64,000 bases of DNA from Salinimicrobium terrae DSM 17865. GTDB taxonomy: Bacteria; Bacteroidota; Bacteroidia; Flavobacteriales; Flavobacteriaceae. The notes under the pieces are model-generated. The model saw only the letters and a program-made list of their open reading frames with translations, was not told where the DNA came from and did not search any database. The DNA lies in contig NZ_AUKI01000017.1 of assembly GCF_000424665.1 (NCBI RefSeq), forward strand, positions 1-64,000. The letters are read 5' to 3'. Shown here piece by piece: positions 54,228 to 62,835 of the stretch. The position numbers and the translations under genes were made by a program. Position 1 is the first letter of the stretch. Every line of letters begins with the position of its first letter.

Positions 54228-55492
54228 GTCTTTCTTATTTTATGTCCTGCGACGGCGTAGTAAAGAATGAACAAATAAAGGGGAATGGCTACCAAGTATG
54301 CATCCTGCTTATCCAGGATCTCTGCCAGGCCTCCGTAAGCAAGGGGGATAATAGCTCCTCCAGCAATTCCCATTACCAGCAAAGAGGAAACGGCCTTTGT
54401 AAGCTTCCCTACATCTGCCAGGGCTAAAGGCCAAATTGCAGGCCACATTAGGGAGTTAGCCAATCCTAATAGTGCGATAAAAGCTACAGATAGAAAGTCT
54501 GAAGTAAATATAGCCCCCAGTGTAAATAACACTCCCAAAATTGCACATACTTTTAAAGCATTTTCCTGCTTGATATACTTCGGAATAGCCACGATACCTA
54601 TTAAATAACCTACTATCATTGCTACCATTGTACCGGTGGTGAAACCTTTAGCTGTCTCAAAATCGAATCCCTGAAAAATTCCATAATCAATAATAGTATC
54701 GACAGAAATTACTTCCACTCCCACATATATAAAAAGAGTAACAACACCTAATATGGCGTGTGGATAATCTGAAACCTTTTTAGTCGTCTTTTGAACAGCA
54801 TTGCCCTCGACTTCGTCTTCTGCCTCCACTTCGGGAAGACTTGATTTATACACCCAAAGAGCCAAAAGAAGTAGCACTACAATAATTCCTATATAAGGAG
54901 GAATTACCCTAAGAGCCATTTCATCCAAAGCCGATTCATTGGTGGTTCCAACAAGTTCCTCAGCTTTGTCTAATTGTAAAAAGAATCCTATGATGATGGG
55001 AGCCGCCGCACCTGCAAGTTTATTGCAAATTCCCATGATGCTTATTCTTTTTGCAGCACTCTCTGCCGGTCCCACTATAGTCACATAAGGATTTACAGCA
55101 GTTTGAAGAATGGCCAATCCACCTCCCATAACAAATAATCCTAAAAGAAAGATCAAATAAGTGCGATTCATCGCCGCAGGAATGAATAGGAAGGCTCCAA
55201 CAGCCATTACCCCCAAAGCGACTGACATTCCTTTTTTGAACCCGAAATGATTTAGTGTTCTGGTAGAAATAGGTGCCATAACTACATAGGCGATGTAAAA
55301 AGCAAAGGTTACAAAATAGGACTGGAAAGTCGTTAGTTCACACGCAATCTTAAGGTAAGGAATCAGGAGGGCATTAAGCCAGGTAACGAATCCAAAGATA
55401 AAGAATAAGACTCCGATGATAATTATGGAACGTGTGGTGTTGCCGGAATCTTTAACGGCTGAATTATTTGAAGTAATAGTTGATTCTGCCAT
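54224..55492 (-). CDS. FucP-family sugar:H+ symporter (MFS)
   Basis: A 422-residue, 12-helix inner-membrane carrier. FIFGFVTWLNALLIPYLKIACELTTFQSYFVTFAFYIAYVVMA and LFVMGGGLAILQTAVNPYVTIVGP are the family hallmarks of FucP/GluP/NagP. A charged loop of about 20 residues (EVEAEDEVEGNAVQKTTKK) separates the two halves. Some Bacteroidota members import GlcNAc. Its position between a ROK kinase (2 bp) and the creatininase gene (overlap) suggests GlcNAc or MurNAc import. Confidence 0.9.
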   Translation of the reverse strand: MAESTITSNNSAVKDSGNTTRSIIIIGVLFFIFGFVTWLNALLIPYLKIACELTTFQSYFVTFAFYIAYVVMAPISTRTLNHFGFKKGMSVALGVMAVGAFLFIPAAMNRTYLIFLLGLFVMGGGLAILQTAVNPYVTIVGPAESAAKRISIMGICNKLAGAAAPIIIGFFLQLDKAEELVGTTNESALDEMALRVIPPYIGIIVVLLLLALWVYKSSLPEVEAEDEVEGNAVQKTTKKVSDYPHAILGVVTLFIYVGVEVISVDTIIDYGIFQGFDFETAKGFTTGTMVAMIVGYLIGIVAIPKYIKQENALKVCAILGVLFTLGAIFTSDFLSVAFIALLGLANSLMWPAIWPLALADVGKLTKAVSSLLVMGIAGGAIIPLAYGGLAEILDKQDAYLVAIPLYLFILYYAVAGHKIRKT

Positions 55493-55494
55493 AT

Positions 55495-56361
55495 TTATTG
55501 TTTAAATCCTGCCGGTTCAGGTTGATCAGCCAAAATGAGAGCCGCAGCTCCTAAAAGGGCAATATTTGGAATGTTTGAAGGTTGTATTACCAGTTGTTCC
55601 CTCACTTTCTTAAAAGGAAAACTTTTCATTGTAGTTTGCATTGATTTTTCAAAAAATGGATAAGCCTCACTAATTGAACCACCCAAAAGAATGGCCTGTG
55701 GAGAAAGCACATTTACAATAAGTTTGATCGCATTTCCTAAGTGTTCTCCATACTCTTTAAAAAGCTTAAGGGCGACTTCATTTCCTGTTTTTGCTTTATC
55801 AAAGGCAGTGCTACCAGTCATTCCGTGCTGCTGAAAAAATTTACCGCTGCAGTAATCCTCAATAGTCTTATCCAGATAAGCCAGGTTTCCAAATTCCCCG
55901 GCACTTGAAAATGCTCCGGAATAAAGTTTGTTGTGGATAATTACTCCGCACCCAAAACCGGTCCCCAAGGTAACTCCTACCAGATTTTTAAACGGTTTCC
56001 CCTCTCCAAACATTTTTTCACCAACTGCAAAAACGTTTGCGTCATTGGTTATGCGAACGGGTTTTTGGAAATGTCGCTCCAAGTGGTCTTTAAGATGAAC
56101 CTCCTTTAAAGCAGGAATATTGAGCAGGTCGAACAAGACCCCATTCTCCTCATCTATGAGACCTGGTACTCCGATTCCTATTCCAGAAAAGTCACTGCCA
56201 GCCATCTTTTCAATTTCAAGAGTTAGATTTTCTAAAATCTGTTGTTTTGAAGCTGTTGATGAGGTGGGGAATTCAGCTTCATTAATAACACGTGCATCCT
56301 GAATAACACCAATTCTCGTTTTGGTTCCTCCTATGTCTACACCTACTACTATTTTGTTCAT
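55495..56361 (-). CDS. ROK-family sugar kinase, candidate amino-sugar kinase
   Basis: A 288-residue protein without HTH, thus a kinase: VVGVDIGGTKTRIGV (phosphate 1), GIGVPGLIDEENG, RITNDANVFAVGE (catalytic Asp), GVTLGTGFGCGVII and FSSAGEFGNL. The usual CxCGxxGCxE zinc box is missing; only a single Cys (EDYCSGKFF) remains at that place. It leads the operon with the MFS carrier, creatininase, GH20 and MurQ. MurQ needs MurNAc-6-P, and this is the only sugar kinase in the window, so MurNAc or GlcNAc phosphorylation is proposed. Confidence 0.88.
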   Translation of the reverse strand: MNKIVVGVDIGGTKTRIGVIQDARVINEAEFPTSSTASKQQILENLTLEIEKMAGSDFSGIGIGVPGLIDEENGVLFDLLNIPALKEVHLKDHLERHFQKPVRITNDANVFAVGEKMFGEGKPFKNLVGVTLGTGFGCGVIIHNKLYSGAFSSAGEFGNLAYLDKTIEDYCSGKFFQQHGMTGSTAFDKAKTGNEVALKLFKEYGEHLGNAIKLIVNVLSPQAILLGGSISEAYPFFEKSMQTTMKSFPFKKVREQLVIQPSNIPNIALLGAAALILADQPEPAGFKQ

Positions 56362-56487
56362 ACAAGGATATTTACTGGCTGAAAATGTTGTAAATTATCG
56401 CATCCATTCTCCCAAATTCCTTAACTTTTCCTCAATTATGAACGGAAGACACACAAAGTAGCTCCATTTTTTTGTCACATGCAAATA

Positions 56488-56510
56488 CTTTTATAATTTT
56501 TTAATAAAAG
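56488..56510. promoter_or_regulatory. candidate operator, copy 4 (ROK kinase-murQ operon)
   Basis: CTTTTAT (56488-56494), nine bases, ATAAAAG (56504-56510): a perfect 7-bp inverted repeat and the best copy in the window. It is 126 bp upstream of the ROK kinase start and 146 bp upstream of lepA, which is on the other strand. Confidence 0.6.
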
Positions 56511-56574
56511 ATATGAACAAAAATATCGCTTTTGCTCTGATTCATGACTCTTTGCGCTTTCTTATTAAATTTTC

Positions 56575-56602
56575 TTTTGAACTTTTTAAAAAACTATATT
56601 TG
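56575..56602 (+). promoter_or_regulatory. probable lepA promoter
   Basis: TTTTG (56575-56579) followed after 15 bp by TATATTTG (56595-56602), matching the TTTG / TAnnTTTG pattern, 54 bp before the lepA start. The spacer is shorter than usual. Confidence 0.45.
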
Positions 56603-56656
56603 TATCTTTTAAACAGAAAGGTTTTCTGCCAAGAAAAATACATTTGAATTTGACAC

Positions 56657-58453
56657 ATGAAGAACATTCGCAATTTTTGCATTATAGCCCATATTGACCA
56701 CGGAAAAAGTACCCTGGCCGACCGCCTGTTGGATTCTACAGGATCTGTCACAGACCGCGAGAAGCAGGAGCAACTTTTGGACAGTATGGATCTTGAAAGA
56801 GAAAGAGGGATCACGATAAAAAGTCACGCGATCCAGATGGATTACACTTATAAGGGAGAGCAGTATATTCTTAACTTAATAGATACCCCGGGGCACGTCG
56901 ATTTCTCCTACGAAGTTTCCCGTTCTATTGCTGCCTGTGAAGGAGCATTACTCGTTGTAGATGCAGCACAAAGCATACAGGCACAGACAATATCAAATCT
57001 TTACCTGGCTTTGGAAAATGACCTGGAGATCATCCCGGTTCTTAATAAAGTGGATTTGCCAAGTGCAAATCCCGAAGAAGTTACAGATGATATTGTAGAT
57101 CTGTTGGGCTGTGACGCATCAGATGTTATTCCTGCCAGTGCAAAGACGGGGCTTGGAATCGACGAGATCCTGGCGGCCATTATTGAACGCGTACCACCAC
57201 CAAAAGGAAAAGTAGATGCACCACTTAGAGCACTTATTTTCGATTCTGTTTACAATCCTTTCCGTGGAGTTGAGACATACTTCCGGGTGATCAATGGTTC
57301 GATCAAGAAGGGACAACATATTAAATTTGTCGCTACAGATAAAGATTATTACGCCGATGAAGTCGGAACTTTAAGACTGAAACAGTTCCCCAGGCAGGAG
57401 ATTAAAACCGGAGATGTGGGTTACCTCATCACCGGAATTAAAGAAGCCAAGGAAGTTAAAGTTGGGGACACCATTACTGATGCAAAAAATCCTACGACTG
57501 AAGCAGTTCCCGGTTTCGAGGATGTGAAACCCATGGTTTTCGCCGGAATTTATCCTGTAGATACCGAGGATTATGAGGATCTGCGGTCTTCTATGGAAAA
57601 ACTGCAGTTAAACGACGCCTCATTGGTCTTTATTCCTGAAAGTTCTGCGGCACTTGGTTTTGGTTTCCGATGTGGATTCCTCGGAATGCTGCATTTGGAG
57701 ATCATTCAGGAGCGTTTGGAGCGGGAATTTGATATGACGGTAATTACTACTGTTCCTAACGTTTCTTACCATGCATACACGCACAAGAACAAGGAAGATG
57801 TAATCCTGGTAAACAATCCGTCCGACTTGCCGGAGCCTTCGAGCCTGGAAAGAGTTGAGGAGCCTTATATTAAAGCCACAATCATTACAAAAGCAGATTT
57901 TGTTGGCCCTGTAATGTCGCTTTGTATCGAAAAAAGAGGAGAGATCACTAATCAAACCTATCTGACTACCGAAAGAGTTGAGTTAAGTTTCGATATGCCT
58001 TTGGCTGAAATCGTTTTTGATTTCTATGATCGTCTCAAGACAGTATCAAGAGGCTACGCTTCTTTCGACTACTCACCTATTGGCATGCGCCAATCCAAAC
58101 TGGTAAAAGTTGACGTACTGCTTAATGGAAATGTAGTGGATGCACTTTCTGCCCTTTTGCACGTTGATAATGCGTACGACATTGGGAAGAAAATGTGTGA
58201 GAAGCTGAAGGAATTGATCCCGAGACAGCAATTCGATATTCCAATACAGGCTGCAATCGGCGCTAAGATTATTGCCAGAGAAACTGTAAAAGCATTGCGT
58301 AAAGATGTTACCGCCAAATGTTATGGGGGAGATATTTCCCGTAAAAGAAAACTTCTTGAAAAGCAGAAGAAAGGTAAAAAGAGAATGCGCCAGGTTGGGA
58401 ACGTAGAGATTCCGCAGGAAGCATTTATGGCTGTTTTAAAGCTGAACGACTAA
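56657..58453 (+). CDS. lepA: elongation factor 4 (LepA)
   Basis: A 598-residue translational GTPase. G1 in [16 protein letters not shown]3 in [13 protein letters not shown]4 in NKVD, followed by EF-G-like domains and the LepA-specific C-terminus ([45 protein letters not shown]). It binds ribosomes and aids translation under stress. Length is standard. It is divergent from the ROK kinase operon and marks the return to housekeeping genes. Confidence 0.97.
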   Translation: MKNIRNFCIIAHIDHGKSTLADRLLDSTGSVTDREKQEQLLDSMDLERERGITIKSHAIQMDYTYKGEQYILNLIDTPGHVDFSYEVSRSIAACEGALLVVDAAQSIQAQTISNLYLALENDLEIIPVLNKVDLPSANPEEVTDDIVDLLGCDASDVIPASAKTGLGIDEILAAIIERVPPPKGKVDAPLRALIFDSVYNPFRGVETYFRVINGSIKKGQHIKFVATDKDYYADEVGTLRLKQFPRQEIKTGDVGYLITGIKEAKEVKVGDTITDAKNPTTEAVPGFEDVKPMVFAGIYPVDTEDYEDLRSSMEKLQLNDASLVFIPESSAALGFGFRCGFLGMLHLEIIQERLEREFDMTVITTVPNVSYHAYTHKNKEDVILVNNPSDLPEPSSLERVEEPYIKATIITKADFVGPVMSLCIEKRGEITNQTYLTTERVELSFDMPLAEIVFDFYDRLKTVSRGYASFDYSPIGMRQSKLVKVDVLLNGNVVDALSALLHVDNAYDIGKKMCEKLKELIPRQQFDIPIQAAIGAKIIARETVKALRKDVTAKCYGGDISRKRKLLEKQKKGKKRMRQVGNVEIPQEAFMAVLKLND

Positions 58454-58504
58454 GAATATTAAGAGTAAAAATCTATAGAAAAGGCTATTCAAAAGCTGTT
58501 AAAC

Positions 58505-58583
58505 CGTCATTCTGAATTTATTTCAGAATCTTATTGATCTGAGTGCGGAAATCAACAGAACCTGAAACAAGTTCAGGATGACG
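58505..58583. repeat. intergenic CGTCATTCTGAA repeat
   Basis: CGTCATTCTGAA (58505-58516) and TTCAGGATGACG (58572-58583) are inverted copies with one mismatch, and an inner TCTGAA/TTCAGA hairpin sits on the left. This imperfect palindrome type recurs between genes of many Flavobacteriia. It lies between the convergent lepA and antiporter genes and may fold as a terminator. Confidence 0.65.
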
Positions 58584-58610
58584 AACTTAACTTTGAGACA
58601 GCCTCTTTTT

Positions 58611-60494
58611 CTACTTCTCTTCAGGATTGGCATCTTCTACCATTTCTTCATAATTCTCCTCCATTTCCTCCTCTTCCTTCTGGATCTTCTTACCAAGATA
58701 AACTAACTGGTATCCACTATTAATTTCCACTTCGGCACTATGAGAAGGAATTATCATGAGTTCGCCCGCACCCTTCTTTACGAACAGAGGAACAATATCA
58801 GGATCGGTTTTGGAAATTTCCAGTAACCCTTCATAATGGGCCCTGCTGTTGAGTACCACCTCATGAATTGTAGGAAAACTCCTGGCCACTTCAGATAATT
58901 TTATGTAATCATCTGTATGGGAGAATAAACCTTCTGAAGGATTTGTTTCAGGATCATTCATCTCATCGGAAGATATTAACCTGAAAGAACCTTTTTCACC
59001 ATATTGGCTGGTAAACTTCCTGATGGCAGTTTTATTAATATCGCTATTTCCGGTCATAGCCATTAGGTAACCCACATCATTCAGTTCAATATTATTAAAC
59101 AGATCATCTTCATAAACACTGCCTGCAATGGCATCCAGCCCGAGATCTTTTGCTTTCATCACATTATCACCGTTATTATCCATAAGCACCACATGACGTT
59201 TATTGTCCTGTAAGTATTTCGCGATAAGTCGGGAAACTGAGGATGCTCCGATAATTAGAATTCCCTCGGCATCCTTTACAAAAACACCTACCATTTTTGC
59301 AAAAATTCTGGCCGTAGTGGCATTAAGGAGAACGGAAAGTAGAACCATCATAAAAACCAGCGGAGTGATATATTCTGCCCCGGGCACCCCTTCGCGGGCA
59401 AGTCTGAGACCAAAAAGCGATGCGATACCGGCCGCTACTATCCCACGTGGTCCAACCCAGCTTATAAAGGCTATTTCATTCCACTTAAGGTTTGATCCAA
59501 GGGAACTGAGGACTACACCTATTGGTCTCACTAAAAACATCACGACAGCAAACAACAGGACAGCTTTCCAATTGAAAATAAGCATGAGCTCTTCAATTTC
59601 TATATTGGCAGCTAAAAGAATAAAAAGGATCGAGATGAGTAGGACACTAAGAGATTCTTTAAAGTAAAGTAGTTCTTTAATATTTGGAAGATCCTTATTT
59701 CCCATTACCATTCCCATAACGACAACTGCCAAGAGTCCGCTCTCATGGGCAAACGTTTCTGCCAACACAAATACTCCCAGTACCGTCGCAAGTGTAAAAA
59801 CGTTTAGCAAATAATGAGGAATAAAATTTCGCTTGATGAACAAGGCCAGAATATGGGCGAAAGTGAATCCAAATGTAAAACCGAACAGGATAATTTTTCC
59901 AAATTCTGTTAAAGCTGTCATGGTAAAGTTCTGTCCCCCTTCTACACGAATGAATTCATACATCAATACAGCGATAAGAGCACCAATAGGATCTATTAAA
60001 ATACCTTCCCATTTTAGGATGGAGGACACATGTGTCTTGAGAGGAATATTACGCAAAATGGGTGCAATAACGGTAGGGCCTGTGACTATAATAAGGGAGG
60101 AGAACAAGAAAGAGATCTGCCAGGAAAAGCCGTAGATAAAATGAGCTGCAAGGCCTGCACCAAAAAATGTGACTACGACCCCAACGCTAATTAATTTGAC
60201 AATCACGGGACCTATATTTCCTACCTCACCCCTTCTAAGGGTTAATCCTCCTTCAAAAAGTATAATGGCAATAGCCAGGGAAACAAAATAAAACAGGCTT
60301 TCACCGGGAAATACTCCTTCTTCTCCATTCCAGATAGGTTCCAGCCATTTTGTTCCGTCATCGGACAAGAGCGTAGAAACAGGACCTACAAAAAGACCAA
60401 TTAGTATAAGTGGTAGGATTGCCGGAGTTTTGGTTTTCCAGGCAACCCATTGGGCCAGTATCCCCAGAATTACTAAACCTGCAAGTTCTAACAT
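58611..60494 (-). CDS. CPA1-type cation:proton antiporter with RCK domain
   Basis: A 627-residue inner-membrane protein. About 12 helices to residue ~400 include GPTVIAPILRN (Na+/H+ exchanger core) and FISWVGPRGIVAAGIASL (ion-binding region). From about 405 a TrkA-N/RCK-like domain (GILIIGASSVSRLIAKYL, HVVLMDNNGDN) binds nucleotide, then a TrkA-C-like region and an acidic tail. It exchanges Na+ or K+ for H+. It is followed, 100 bp upstream, by another antiporter gene on the same strand. Confidence 0.88.
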   Translation of the reverse strand: MLELAGLVILGILAQWVAWKTKTPAILPLILIGLFVGPVSTLLSDDGTKWLEPIWNGEEGVFPGESLFYFVSLAIAIILFEGGLTLRRGEVGNIGPVIVKLISVGVVVTFFGAGLAAHFIYGFSWQISFLFSSLIIVTGPTVIAPILRNIPLKTHVSSILKWEGILIDPIGALIAVLMYEFIRVEGGQNFTMTALTEFGKIILFGFTFGFTFAHILALFIKRNFIPHYLLNVFTLATVLGVFVLAETFAHESGLLAVVVMGMVMGNKDLPNIKELLYFKESLSVLLISILFILLAANIEIEELMLIFNWKAVLLFAVVMFLVRPIGVVLSSLGSNLKWNEIAFISWVGPRGIVAAGIASLFGLRLAREGVPGAEYITPLVFMMVLLSVLLNATTARIFAKMVGVFVKDAEGILIIGASSVSRLIAKYLQDNKRHVVLMDNNGDNVMKAKDLGLDAIAGSVYEDDLFNNIELNDVGYLMAMTGNSDINKTAIRKFTSQYGEKGSFRLISSDEMNDPETNPSEGLFSHTDDYIKLSEVARSFPTIHEVVLNSRAHYEGLLEISKTDPDIVPLFVKKGAGELMIIPSHSAEVEINSGYQLVYLGKKIQKEEEEMEENYEEMVEDANPEEK

Positions 60495-60594
60495 GTTTTT
60501 TAACCTAAATTGGCCGCAAAGTTAACTTTTTACGCGTTAACTGAAGAACTTCTATAGAATTGTCTGGTATTACCACTAATTTCTTCCGAAGATT

Positions 60595-62622
60595 CTAAGG
60601 ATACACTATGATACGACTCTTATCATAGAAATACTTTTCAAGCTTTGCAGGAATAGAAGACAGGATATTTTGATAGGATGGGGAACCTTTTCGGGCAGAT
60701 ACAAGTATCACAATATCCTCTTCCTGCATATCTCTCCCCAGAATAAGAAAATCATCCCATTCAGAAAAGATCTTGTAATTGACAGGAGTATCGGTCTTTA
60801 ATTTTTTGAATTCTTCCGAAATCGCCGTTTTAGTTGTTTCATTACAGTTGATAAGGACAGGTACACTGAGTTCCTTTGAAAGTAAGTCTATCTTTTTTAG
60901 CCATAGCAGAAAACCTGCCTCCTTCTCGGCAAGTGCCGGTACTACTGCAAAAATCCTTTTATGTGTAGCTAAAGGCTGTCCAAAATGAGTAATAAAGGAA
61001 GTTTTAGTGTTGGCCGCGATAATGCGCTCCATCTTTTTTCCTATTAATTTGTCCATTAAACCTTTATCTGAGGGCCATCCAAAAATGACAAGATCGGCAA
61101 TAATTTCTTTGGCTTTTCTGGAAATTCCCTGGGCAACATTTTGATCGATGGTGGCATGAATAGTAACTTCGGCTTCGGCGGCAGATGCTTGTGAAACAAA
61201 ATCTTCAAGCTTTCCGGTAGCCCGTGCGATATTAACTTCGGCTTCGGCATTATTGGGAACTACAGATAATATGGAAATAGGGTTTGGTGAGGTTTTGTCT
61301 TTAATTAAAATAGCAAATTCCAGGAGTTTATCGAAATTGAGGATGTTCGCTAGTGGTAAAAGAATGGTTTCATTTTTAAAGGAGTCGGTTTTTTGTACTT
61401 CGGAGGTCATGTTCTTTTCTACTTCCACCTTTAATTTTGTAGCTGCTCTTTGGGTGGCGAGAGTAGCCACAATGGAGGTAACCAGAATAAGGATTATAGT
61501 TCCATTAAGGATATTTTCGTCTATAATACCTGCATTATACCCCACAATGATAACCGCCAGAGTGGCTGCGGCATGACCGCTGCTTAAACCAAAGATCACC
61601 TTTCTCTGTGCTGCTGAATACTTAAAAGTTAATTGGGTGAAGAAAGAGGCAAGCCATTTACCAAGTACGGCCACAGCACTTAATGTCCCTGCCACGATTA
61701 GTGCGGTAGGACCACTAAAAATGACACTTATATCCACCAGCATTCCAACACTTATAAGGAAGAAAGGGATAAATAATGCATTCCCGATAAATTCAATTCG
61801 ATTCATTAAAGCCGAAGAATGAGGGATCAATCTGTTCAGGGCAAGACCGGCAAGAAAGGCTCCAATTATAGGCTCTACACCCGCAAGTTCGGCAAGAAAA
61901 GCAGCAATAAAAACTACGGTAAGAACAAAAATATAATGTGAGTGTTTTTCATTCTCCATTTTGGTGAAGAACCACTTTGCTATTCGTGGTACAACCCAAA
62001 ATAGGATAGCGGAAAAAATAGCCAGTGAAATTCCCAGCCTTTGCCAAAAAGCAGCATCCAAAGTTCCCTCGTGGTTACCCATAATAACAGCAAGAACTAT
62101 AAGTACAGCAGTGTCTGTAAGAATAGTTCCTCCAACTGTAATAGCCACAGCTTCATTTTTTGACACCTTCAGCTTACTCACAATAGGATAAGTAAGTAAG
62201 GTATGAGTGGCGAACATACTGGCAGTCAAAAAACTTGCATTAAAATCGTAATTCAGCAGGTAAAAACACACCGGAAAACCAATTCCCAACGGAATAATAA
62301 AGGTAAAGAACCCAAAAAGAAAGCTTTTGTTACGATTAGCTTTGAATTGATTCATATCGAGTTCAAGACCGGCAATAAACATTATGTACAACAACCCAAT
62401 GGTCGAAAACAGATCTATGGCCGAATTCTGCTCCAGAATCCCTGTCCCATAGGGGCCAATAACTATCCCGGACACGATTAATATAATAATTCCCGGAATA
62501 TTCAACCTCCGCAACACAATGGGAGATACAAGAATAATGAGAAGAATGAGGGAAAATACCAGAACAGGATTTGTTAGCGGCAATTCAAATTCGTGGTGCA
62601 ATATCTCCAGAAAGTCATTCAT
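60595..62622 (-). CDS. CPA2-type cation:proton antiporter with Usp-like tail
   Basis: A 675-residue protein. Helices to about 390 show the KefB/NapA-like core: LGLLYIMFIAGLELDMNQFK, GGTILTDTAVLIVLAVI (paired Asp) and AELAGVEPIIGAFLAGLALNRLIP. The cytoplasmic 280-residue tail contains two universal-stress-protein-like halves (ETILLPLANILNFDKLLEFAI; HKRIFAVVPALAEKEAGFLLW), which is typical of Bacteroidota antiporters of this group. Role: Na+ or K+ efflux and pH balance. Confidence 0.9.
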   Translation of the reverse strand: MNDFLEILHHEFELPLTNPVLVFSLILLIILVSPIVLRRLNIPGIIILIVSGIVIGPYGTGILEQNSAIDLFSTIGLLYIMFIAGLELDMNQFKANRNKSFLFGFFTFIIPLGIGFPVCFYLLNYDFNASFLTASMFATHTLLTYPIVSKLKVSKNEAVAITVGGTILTDTAVLIVLAVIMGNHEGTLDAAFWQRLGISLAIFSAILFWVVPRIAKWFFTKMENEKHSHYIFVLTVVFIAAFLAELAGVEPIIGAFLAGLALNRLIPHSSALMNRIEFIGNALFIPFFLISVGMLVDISVIFSGPTALIVAGTLSAVAVLGKWLASFFTQLTFKYSAAQRKVIFGLSSGHAAATLAVIIVGYNAGIIDENILNGTIILILVTSIVATLATQRAATKLKVEVEKNMTSEVQKTDSFKNETILLPLANILNFDKLLEFAILIKDKTSPNPISILSVVPNNAEAEVNIARATGKLEDFVSQASAAEAEVTIHATIDQNVAQGISRKAKEIIADLVIFGWPSDKGLMDKLIGKKMERIIAANTKTSFITHFGQPLATHKRIFAVVPALAEKEAGFLLWLKKIDLLSKELSVPVLINCNETTKTAISEEFKKLKTDTPVNYKIFSEWDDFLILGRDMQEEDIVILVSARKGSPSYQNILSSIPAKLEKYFYDKSRIIVYP

Positions 62623-62835
62623 AATTTTTGTTATATAGAGGCTAAAAATAATAGATAATATGAGCCTGAAAATAGAAATCTACTAAAAATGCTATTTTTA
62701 AGGGATTTTTGGGAAAATGCAGGCTATAATAATATCATGATTTTATAAAATTTTTCTATTTTCTGCACCCGTTCAAAATGCAAAATATAAACCTGTCATT
62801 TTTAAACGCTAAATATTATCTAAATACAGTTGTTT

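Noticed and set aside
62740-62762. A further CTTTTAT-like palindrome
   Set aside because: It reads ATTTTAT with a poor right arm and lies before an antiporter gene. It shows that AT-rich spacers give near matches by chance.
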